Positions 6,760-12,809 of a DNA stretch of 22,186 nt are shown piece after piece. The stretch covers positions 1 through 22,186 of the IMG/VR virus record IMGVR_UViG_3300037054_000026; one strand, 5' to 3'. The stretch comes from a virus. Every line of letters begins with the position of its first letter. Within the stretch, counting starts at the first letter, position 1. The position numbers and the translations under genes are program-made. The notes below the pieces were generated by a model. The model was not told the origin of the DNA and ran no database searches. It saw only the letters and a list, made by a program, of their open reading frames with translations.

Positions 6760-7325
6760 TGAGCTTCCTCGACTCGGTCTTGACGGCGGACGGCCTCGGA
6801 ATCTTCGGGTTCGACCAGCAATCGCAATGGGGGATATTCGCCGACGGCGCGCAGATCGTCCAGGCCGAGACCGTCCACGCGTTCAACTTCAAGCAGGACT
6901 GGCCGATCTCGACTTACCAGACGGAAGAAGGCGGGTTCCAAAGCTTCAACAAGGTCGAGCTGCCGTTCGAGCCGATGGTCGAGTTCATGACCGGCGGCGG
7001 AGACGACGCGAAGCAGGCGCTTCTCGACTCCATCGCCGCGATCGCCGGAGACCTGAACCTCTACGACGTAGTCACCCCGACGGCGACCTACACGTCGTGC
7101 AACGTCACGCATTACGACTACGACCGAAAAAACGCGCGCGGCGTCGGGCTGCTGAAGGTGATGGTGCACCTCATGGAGGTTCGGGTGAACGCGACGACGC
7201 AGTACGGGACCGCGACGCCGATCACGAACTCGAAGGACCCCGGATCCAACTCGCAGCAGCACAACGGGACCGCGCAGACGAGCGACGCGCCGGCGACGTT
7301 CAACGACAGATTCTTCTTCAACTGA
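6759..7325 (+). CDS. Dit-like baseplate protein
   Basis: A 188-residue protein whose ATG 6759 overlaps the tape measure stop by one base, with a strong GGAGGG site at 6746-6751. It has a beta-rich N-terminal region (GIFADGAQIVQAETVHAF), then FKQDWPISTYQTEEGGFQSF and a conserved-looking MVEFMTGGG segment, and a Ser/Asn/Gln-rich C-terminal tail from about residue 150. Position directly after the tape measure and the N-terminal pattern fit the Dit-like N-terminal domain of simple myovirus baseplates, which links the tail tube to the baseplate hub. It also has an IFGFDQQ motif that reappears twice in the DUF2612 wedge. Family assignment is from context plus remembered pattern. Confidence 0.65.
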   Translation: MSFLDSVLTADGLGIFGFDQQSQWGIFADGAQIVQAETVHAFNFKQDWPISTYQTEEGGFQSFNKVELPFEPMVEFMTGGGDDAKQALLDSIAAIAGDLNLYDVVTPTATYTSCNVTHYDYDRKNARGVGLLKVMVHLMEVRVNATTQYGTATPITNSKDPGSNSQQHNGTAQTSDAPATFNDRFFFN

Positions 7326-7338
7326 CGACCGGACCGCC

Positions 7339-7647
7339 ATGCAGATCGTGCCGCTCACCGCGAACCCTAACCAGACGCTGACGGTCGGCCTCAACAACCA
7401 GGCTTGCCAGATATCCGTCTATCAGACGGCGGACGCGCTTTTCCTCGACCTCTACGTCAACGACGCGCTGATCATCGCCGGGGTTATTTGCGAGAACCTG
7501 AACCGGATCGTGCGCGACCTCTATCTCGGCTTCCAGGGCGACCTCGGCTTCGTCGACACGCAGGGCGATTCGGACCCGAACTACACGGGGCTCGGCTCGC
7601 GGTTCCAGTTGGTCTACCTGACGCCGGCCGAGGCGGGAGATACCTGA
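7339..7647 (+). CDS. Baseplate plug protein (Pam3 gp18-like)
   Basis: A 102-residue protein. The pattern MQIVPLTANPNQTLTVGLNN, then a short strand series (CQISVYQTADALFLDLYVND), a NLNRIVRDLYLGFQGDLGFV block and a final GLGSRFQLVYLTP matches the small baseplate plug family described for cyanophage Pam3 (gp18). In that structure the plug closes the central channel of the baseplate before infection. No strong ribosome site is visible; the gene begins 13 bases after the previous stop and ends directly against the hub start, so coupled translation is likely. Confidence 0.75.
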   Translation: MQIVPLTANPNQTLTVGLNNQACQISVYQTADALFLDLYVNDALIIAGVICENLNRIVRDLYLGFQGDLGFVDTQGDSDPNYTGLGSRFQLVYLTPAEAGDT

Positions 7648-8532
7648 ATGTCGTTCGTACAGCGGAAGCTAAAATCGACGTTCGTGCTCGGCACCGGCAA
7701 CTTTGGCCTGCAGGGGCAGAACCAGCTCGAGCTGTCGGGCCTCCGGACCACGTCCGACGTGATCTACGCCGGCGGCCTCGGCGTCGGAACGCTCGACCTG
7801 GCCATCTACGGCATGACGCTTTCCCACATGAACCAGCTTTCGACGCTCGGGATGGTCTACTCGGAAGTTCGCCGCAACAGCATCACGCTGGATGCCGGAG
7901 ACGACAAGAACGGCATGGCCACGGTGTTTCAAGGGATAATTTTGAATGCTTGGCCCGACATGAATGCAATGCCGAACGTACCGTTCCGCATCACCGCGAT
8001 GGCTCAGTTGCTGACTGCGGTCGCGCCGTCTTCGGTTGTAAACGTAAAGGGCAGCGCCGACGCGGCAACTTTGCTGGCCGGGCTTGCTCTTAAAATGAAC
8101 CCTCCATGCAGGTTTGAAAACAACGGCGTCAGCGTGAAGCTGCAAAACCCGTACTACGACGGAAGCGCATTTAATCAAGCGCAACAGATCGTGCGTCACG
8201 CCGGGATCGAGTGGAATAGTTGCGAGAAAGGTATTCTGGCGATCTGGAAGCCTGGGCAAACGCGCGGCGGAACGACCATCATACTTTCAAAAGACACCGG
8301 AATGGTCGGTTACCCGACGGCGACCTCCAACGGATTATCGGTGCGAACTATTTGGAATCCATCGATCTCTTTAGGAACGAGGATTCAAGTTAAGACCACC
8401 TTGAAGCTGGCGGCAGGTTCCGGCGAGTTCTCAGTCTACAAAATTGACCATCATCTCGACGCTTATACACCTAACGGTCGATGGTTCTCCGACATCCAAA
8501 GCACGCCACCGGCACTGATGCAGACGCCATGA
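7648..8532 (+). CDS. Baseplate hub protein
   Basis: A 294-residue protein starting at ATG 7648 with GGGAG upstream, immediately after the plug stop. It lies between plug and spike, the place of the hub (T4 gp27/Mu gp44-like fold) in this baseplate type. Visible blocks include MSFVQRKLKSTFVLG, LSGLRTTSDVIYAGG, LDLAIYGMTLSHMNQLSTLG and a C-terminal SGEFSVYKIDHHLDAYTPNG, the last being a common hub ending with a YKI-x-H-x-LD motif. Known role: trimeric hub connecting tail tube and spike. From about 7920 to 8500 the DNA is clearly poorer in GC and uses A/T third positions much more than the first 270 bases, which points to a recombination junction inside the gene. Confidence 0.72.
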   Translation: MSFVQRKLKSTFVLGTGNFGLQGQNQLELSGLRTTSDVIYAGGLGVGTLDLAIYGMTLSHMNQLSTLGMVYSEVRRNSITLDAGDDKNGMATVFQGIILNAWPDMNAMPNVPFRITAMAQLLTAVAPSSVVNVKGSADAATLLAGLALKMNPPCRFENNGVSVKLQNPYYDGSAFNQAQQIVRHAGIEWNSCEKGILAIWKPGQTRGGTTIILSKDTGMVGYPTATSNGLSVRTIWNPSISLGTRIQVKTTLKLAAGSGEFSVYKIDHHLDAYTPNGRWFSDIQSTPPALMQTP

Positions 8533-9224
8533 CAGACACCACGGAACCAACGGGCCAAGGCTACCCGAGGCAAGCGGGACCGAGCGACGATGCGACCGAT
8601 TTCTCGCAGCGTAATTTCCAGATTTGGCAGGCGCTTTCCCGCGTGCGCACGGCGGTCGTCGTCAAGATCATGGGGGTCGACGGCACCAACGACACGCTCG
8701 CGCCCGTCGGAACCGTCGATGCGATGCCGCTGGTCAAGCAGATGGACGGGGCCGGGAAGTGCTTCTCTCACGGGACGATCTTCAGCCTGTCCTACGTGCG
8801 CATGCAGGGCGGCACCAACGCGATCATTTGCGACCCGAAGGTCGGCGACCTCGGCCTGGCCGTGATCTGCGACCGCGACATCTCGTCGGTCAAGGCGAAC
8901 AAGGGCGAGGCGAACCCCGGATCGCGTCGGAAGTTCAGCCTCTCGGACGGCGTCTACATCGGCGGGATGCTCAACGGGATGCCGGAGCAGTACGTGTTCT
9001 TCACGCCGACCGGCATGAAGCTCGCCGACAAGAACGGCAACGTGATAGAGATGAAGGTAGGATCCATCGACGTCACGACGGCGGCGTTTAGGGTCAACGG
9101 CGCGATCATCGCGGGCTTTGGAACGGCCGATCAGGTCGGACTGCAAACTCACATTCACGCGCAAGGGACCGATAGCCACGGCGACACTGAAGTGCCGACC
9201 AACCTACCGACGGCGGGAACATAA
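8529..9224 (+). CDS. Gp138-family membrane-puncturing spike protein
   Basis: Start ATG 8529 overlaps the hub stop (ATGA); the open frame upstream to 8481 is shadow. The product is 231 residues. An OB-fold N-terminal domain is indicated by VRTAVVVKIMG, LAPVGTVDAMPLVKQMDG, THG-like SHGTIFSLSYVRMQGG and NAIICDPKVGDLGLAVICD, then DISSVKANKGEANPGSRR and DGVYIGGMLNGMPEQYV, all typical of the phi92 Gp138 family. The C-terminal part is a short beta region ending with THIHAQGTDSHGDTEVPT. H208 and H210 form an H-x-H pair like the iron-binding tip of P2/phi92 spikes, and H217 is nearby. The trimer would form the needle that pierces the outer membrane. The beta-helical shaft is short compared with longer relatives. 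Confidence 0.82.
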   Translation: MTDTTEPTGQGYPRQAGPSDDATDFSQRNFQIWQALSRVRTAVVVKIMGVDGTNDTLAPVGTVDAMPLVKQMDGAGKCFSHGTIFSLSYVRMQGGTNAIICDPKVGDLGLAVICDRDISSVKANKGEANPGSRRKFSLSDGVYIGGMLNGMPEQYVFFTPTGMKLADKNGNVIEMKVGSIDVTTAAFRVNGAIIAGFGTADQVGLQTHIHAQGTDSHGDTEVPTNLPTAGT

Positions 9225-9608
9225 ATGAACACGCTTCTGCTCGATCGTGCGACATGGGATTTAATGACCAATGCGGCCGGCAACATCGCCACCGCATTCG
9301 ATTCCGCGCCGGTGTCGACGGCGGCTCAAAAGACCGTCTACGCGCTGGCGCAAGACGCCGCCAGCGCCATCAGGCTGTTTCAAACGGAGCTTTGGTTCGA
9401 CACCACGCAGGGCATCCCGTACTTCGATCATATCCTCGGAAAAAAGCCGTCCGTTCCGCTGATGAAGGCGTACTTCGTGAGGGCCGCGAAGACGGTCCCC
9501 GGCGTCGTTTCGGCGGTGTGCTACATAGAGGCGATCGCGAATCGCGTCGTGACCGGACAGGTGCAGGTCTTCGACGCAAAAGGCAACTCGGCAACGGCGG
9601 CGTTCTGA
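9225..9608 (+). CDS. Baseplate sheath initiator / gp25-like protein
   Basis: A 127-residue protein whose ATG directly follows the spike stop. Blocks TLLLDRATWDLMTNAAGNIA, AQDAASAIRLFQTELWFDTT, GIPYFDHILGKKPSVPLMKA and a C-terminal TVPGVVSAVCYI region match the small gp25-like proteins of simple myovirus baseplates (an aligned-codon pattern with SAIR-F-x-x-E-x-W-(F/Y)-D-T-x-x-G-(I/V)-P-Y). Known role: nucleates sheath assembly on the baseplate. It lies between spike and J-like wedge, exactly as expected. No inserted module is present. Confidence 0.7.
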   Translation: MNTLLLDRATWDLMTNAAGNIATAFDSAPVSTAAQKTVYALAQDAASAIRLFQTELWFDTTQGIPYFDHILGKKPSVPLMKAYFVRAAKTVPGVVSAVCYIEAIANRVVTGQVQVFDAKGNSATAAF

Positions 9609-9609
9609 C

Positions 9610-11037
9610 ATGACAGCGGTCCCGTCGGTAACTTTCGGCCCCAACGGCGTCATCATCCCGAGCACCCAAGCGGTGCTTCAGGGTGTCATCGCCGACTTCC
9701 AGGCGGCCTTCAACAACACACTGAACCTATCGTTGAGCAACCCGTCATCGCTCGCGACGCCGCAAGGCCAGCTCGCGACCAGCATGGCGGCGGCGATCAA
9801 CGCCGCGAATCAGACGTTCCTTCTCCAATCGACGCAGACCGACCCCGCTTATGCGTTCGGCCGTTGGCAGGACGCAATCGCGCGGATTTATTTCATCTAC
9901 CGGATCGGTTCGCAGCCGACCGTCCTGCAAATCGTGTGCAACGGTTCCGCCACGCCGATCCCGATCGGGTCCACGATCCAGGATGAAGACGGCAACATCT
10001 ACACGGCGACCGCGGCCGGGACGCTCCCGGTCGGCGGCGGGTCGATTACGTTGCCTTTCGCAAACAACATCCCGGGGCCGATCGCAGTTCCGGCCACCAA
10101 CGCGGTCACGATCTATTTGGCTATCCCGGGATGGGATTCGGTCTCGGTTGCGTCCGGGGTGCTCGGCTCGAACACGGAATCGAGATCAGCGTTTGAAACC
10201 CGGCGCGCCGCGACGGTCGCCGGAAACAGCTTCGGGGCCATCGGATCGATCATCGGCGCGGTCGCCAAGGTCCCCGGGGTCACCGACCATTGGGGTTACG
10301 ACAACGACAAGTCGACGGCGACGACGATCATGGGCGTCACGGTCGCGCCCAACTCGATCTACATCGCGGTCGCCGGCGGCGCGCCGATCGACGTCGCCCA
10401 GGCCATCCTGTCGAAGAAGTCTCCCGGCAGTCCATACACCGGGAACACGACGGTCACGGCTTACGACAACAACCCGCTGTACTCCGCGCCGGTCCCCTAT
10501 GAGGTGACGTTCGAAATTCCGGCCCCGCTTCAGATATTGTTCGTCGTCAACATCACGAACGGCGCGCTCGTGCCGTCGAACGCCACCGCGCTCATCCAGG
10601 CCGCGATCATCAACGCATTCGCCGGAGCCGACGGAGGTCCGCGGGCGCGCATCGGATCGACGATCTACGCGAGCCGCTTCTACGCCGCCGTCGCGGCGCT
10701 CGGAGCGTGGGCGAGCATCATCGACATCTTCATCGGCAGCAACAACAACGCCGCCGCGGCGTCTTTCACCGGGTCGATCTCCGGAACGAACTTGTCCGTC
10801 AGCGCGGTGGCGTCCGGCTCGTTGGCGATCGGGCAGACGATCTCCGACGCGACCGGGAACATCGCGGTCGGCACTCGGATATTGTCCGGCAGCGGCGCGT
10901 CTTGGACCGTGAGCGTGGCGCAGGCCGTGTCGAGCGAAGCGATGCAGGCCTGCGTGGCAAATCAAAACACCGTCGTCGTCAACGCCAACCAACTCCCGGA
11001 GATATCCGGGAACAACATCCTCGTGAACCTCGTATGA
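9610..11037 (+). CDS. Baseplate J-like wedge protein with inserted beta module near the C-terminus
   Basis: A 475-residue protein starting at ATG 9610. The core is baseplate J: a helical N-terminal region (STQAVLQGVIADFQAAFNN, LATPQGQLATSMAAAINAAN), the QDAIARIYFIYR segment, a central beta domain (IPIGSTIQDEDGNIYTA), the EFETRR-like SAFETRRAATVAGNS helix and GAVAKVPGVTDHWGYDN. Near the C-terminus, residues about 385-445 are one copy of the repeat module, placed between WASIIDIFIGS and the terminal TVVVNANQLPEISGNNILV, which are normally nearly joined in the family. J-like proteins form the wedge ring that links hub to sheath. Its stop overlaps the next start (ATGA 11034-11037). Confidence 0.88.
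   Translation: MTAVPSVTFGPNGVIIPSTQAVLQGVIADFQAAFNNTLNLSLSNPSSLATPQGQLATSMAAAINAANQTFLLQSTQTDPAYAFGRWQDAIARIYFIYRIGSQPTVLQIVCNGSATPIPIGSTIQDEDGNIYTATAAGTLPVGGGSITLPFANNIPGPIAVPATNAVTIYLAIPGWDSVSVASGVLGSNTESRSAFETRRAATVAGNSFGAIGSIIGAVAKVPGVTDHWGYDNDKSTATTIMGVTVAPNSIYIAVAGGAPIDVAQAILSKKSPGSPYTGNTTVTAYDNNPLYSAPVPYEVTFEIPAPLQILFVVNITNGALVPSNATALIQAAIINAFAGADGGPRARIGSTIYASRFYAAVAALGAWASIIDIFIGSNNNAAAASFTGSISGTNLSVSAVASGSLAIGQTISDATGNIAVGTRILSGSGASWTVSVAQAVSSEAMQACVANQNTVVVNANQLPEISGNNILVNLV
10762..10947 (+). repeat. Promiscuous beta module, copy D (in the J-like wedge)
   Basis: Reads SFTGSISGTNLSVSAVASG at its start, then SLAIGQTISDATGNIAVGT and a closing GASWTVSVAQAVSSEAMQA. It has an eroded central part but keeps the opening and the VSVAQ end. 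The 15 bases at 10765-10779 are identical to the start of sheath copy C1 (1892-1906). It is preceded by an Asn/Ala linker, which looks like a junction. Confidence 0.75.
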
Positions 11038-11804
11038 GCGGCCCCCCGTTCCCTCCGAGCCCTCAACCGGGATCGAACGCCATCGGGGCATTCGTCATCG
11101 GACAGTCTCCGATAGGCCCGATCGAGTCGTTCCAGGTTTGGAAGACCATAATCTCGGAGTACGCGAACAGTCCGATTCTGACGCAACTATGCGAGAACAT
11201 CGACGCCTACGTCGACCAGACGACGAACTTCAGCAACCTGTTCGATTGGATATGGAACGTCGACTCCGCGGAGGGCGTCGGGCTCGACGTGTGGGGACGA
11301 ATCGTCGGCGTCAACCGCGTGCTGCAGGTCGCGGCCTCGGAGTTTTTCGGGTTCGATCAGCAGAACCCGACCGTCGACAACTTCGGGCCCGGCGGCGATT
11401 CTCCGTTCTACGTCGGCGTTCCGACGACGGGCAACTACGCCTTGTCAGATCAGGCTTATCGGCAGCTCATCTTCGCCAAGGCGCTCGCGAACATCTGCGA
11501 CGGATCGATCTTGTCGATCAATCAAATTCTCATGAACTTGTTCGGAGGCAGCGGAGATTGCTATGTGACGGAAGGCACTCCGGTGCTAGACAGGTGGTTC
11601 GGCTTTGACCAGCAGATTCCGTCGGTCGATGGCCTTGGTCCGGCTGCCGGGCAGTCGCCGTTTTTCTCTAGCGTCTACACGAAGATGACGATGACCTACA
11701 CCTTCAGGTTCTTGCTTACCCCGGTTCAGAAGGCCATTATCGAACAGTCTGGAGTGCTACCAAAGCCGGTCGGCGTCGTCGCCACCGTCGTTCAAATCTA
11801 CTGA
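11034..11804 (+). CDS. DUF2612 baseplate wedge protein
   Basis: Start ATG 11034 overlaps the J-like stop; the long open frame upstream is shadow. The product is 256 residues. The N-terminal helical part (NSPILTQLCENIDAYVDQTT, FSNLFDWIWNVDSAEGVGLD, VWGRIVGVNR) and the block DQAYRQLIFAKALANICDGS, NQILMNLF, then MTMTYTFRFLLTPVQKAI, are characteristic of DUF2612 baseplate proteins. They complete the wedge and often provide the attachment point for fibres, which fits the fibre genes that follow. Two copies of an FGFDQQ-x-P-x-VD-x-x-GP segment at 11346-11413 and 11598-11670 frame the helical block; they probably form equivalent beta hairpins. The same FGFDQQ motif is in the Dit-like protein. Confidence 0.82.
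   Translation: MSGPPFPPSPQPGSNAIGAFVIGQSPIGPIESFQVWKTIISEYANSPILTQLCENIDAYVDQTTNFSNLFDWIWNVDSAEGVGLDVWGRIVGVNRVLQVAASEFFGFDQQNPTVDNFGPGGDSPFYVGVPTTGNYALSDQAYRQLIFAKALANICDGSILSINQILMNLFGGSGDCYVTEGTPVLDRWFGFDQQIPSVDGLGPAAGQSPFFSSVYTKMTMTYTFRFLLTPVQKAIIEQSGVLPKPVGVVATVVQIY
11346..11413 (+). repeat. FGFDQQ segment, first copy in the DUF2612 wedge
   Basis: Encodes FGFDQQNPTVDNFGPGGDSP followed by FY. It matches the second copy at 11598-11670 in FGFDQQ, P, VD, GP and SPF, with different codons at several positions (GGG TTC GAT versus GGC TTT GAC), so the similarity is kept at the protein level. Confidence 0.7.
11598..11670 (+). repeat. FGFDQQ segment, second copy in the DUF2612 wedge
   Basis: Encodes FGFDQQIPSVDGLGPAAGQS then PFF. 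Second member of the internal duplication described for 11346-11413; a third occurrence of the FGFDQQ core is in the Dit-like protein near 6803-6820. Confidence 0.7.
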
Positions 11805-11816
11805 GGGGCCCGCGCC

Positions 11817-12809
11817 ATGCAAGCATCCGGTATTCCTACCAAGTTCGCCAATCCGTTCGCCGTGTCGGCTGCTGGAGGCTACACCAGGGAGGTCCCGAAC
11901 ACGACGGCGGACGCCAACGCGGCATCGCTGACGCTCGGCTTTCCCCCGAACACATTCCTGCCGATCGGCGCCGGCGGTGCTCCTCCCGACGGGCGCGACT
12001 TCAACGGGCTGCTCAATCAGATCACCGCGTGGAACCAGTGGCAGCAGGCCGGCGGTACCGTCGGGTATGATGCGGCGTTCTCTGCGGAGATCGGCGGCTA
12101 TCCGCTAGGGGCCGTTATCTCGGCAGCGACGATTGGAAACTTCTGGATCAGCGCTGTCGACAACAACGTCACGGACCCGGACACTGGAGGGGGCGGATGG
12201 TTTGGGTTTTATGTGATCAACACTGCTCCTAGCGTTCTCATGACGCCGGGCGCTGGCAACTACACGACGATAAGCGCGAACTTCCTCGTCGAGGGATGGT
12301 CGGCCGGCGGCGGCGCCGGGGGCAGCGACACAAACAACATCGGATCGGGGGGCACTGCAGGAACCTACGGGCGAAAACTATACACCGGCATGACGGTCGG
12401 AGCGGTGATCCCTTACGTGATCGGTGCCGGAGGTGCATTCGGAACGGCCGGCGGCGGGAACGGCACCGTCGGTGGGAATACTACGTTCGGGACCGTCGGC
12501 GTTGGATTGATGACACTATTCGGAGGTCCCGGGAATCTTGGAAACAGCGGACAACGTGGAGTGCGGGCGGCGAACCCGACAGGGTGCGATTTTTATATCC
12601 TCGGTCAGAACGGTGCGGCCGGCATCTTGGCTACGGCGAGCTTCGGCGGCGTCGGCGGTTCGGCACCGCTCGGCGGCGGCGGCGGCCAAGGATCATCCGG
12701 CGGTGCCGGCGAAGTCGGAATCATTCCGGGCGGTGGCGGTTCTGGCGGAGCGCAGCTTAATGTCGGCGGGCCGGGCGCCGGCGGCGGACTAATCATAACT
12801 CCGCAATGA
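11817..12809 (+). CDS. Tail fibre/adhesin with glycine-rich C-terminal domain
   Basis: A 330-residue protein with a GAGGGG site at 11803-11808. The N-terminal domain (residues 1-150: MQASGIPTKFANPFAVSAAG, then LTLGFPPNTFLPIGAGGAPP, DGRDFNGLLNQITAWNQWQQ and GGYPLGAVI) is a known tail-fibre attachment module found in many proteobacterial phages. From about residue 158 the sequence becomes glycine-rich (GWSAGGGAGGSD, VIGAGGAFGTAGGGNG, PLGGGGGQGSSGGAGE, GGGGSGG) in the manner of Gly_rich receptor-binding domains, in which polyglycine helices or loops pack into a compact tip whose exposed loops contact the receptor. Position after the wedge genes supports a receptor-binding role. The stop overlaps the next gene's start (ATGA). 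Confidence 0.8.
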   Translation: MQASGIPTKFANPFAVSAAGGYTREVPNTTADANAASLTLGFPPNTFLPIGAGGAPPDGRDFNGLLNQITAWNQWQQAGGTVGYDAAFSAEIGGYPLGAVISAATIGNFWISAVDNNVTDPDTGGGGWFGFYVINTAPSVLMTPGAGNYTTISANFLVEGWSAGGGAGGSDTNNIGSGGTAGTYGRKLYTGMTVGAVIPYVIGAGGAFGTAGGGNGTVGGNTTFGTVGVGLMTLFGGPGNLGNSGQRGVRAANPTGCDFYILGQNGAAGILATASFGGVGGSAPLGGGGGQGSSGGAGEVGIIPGGGGSGGAQLNVGGPGAGGGLIITPQ

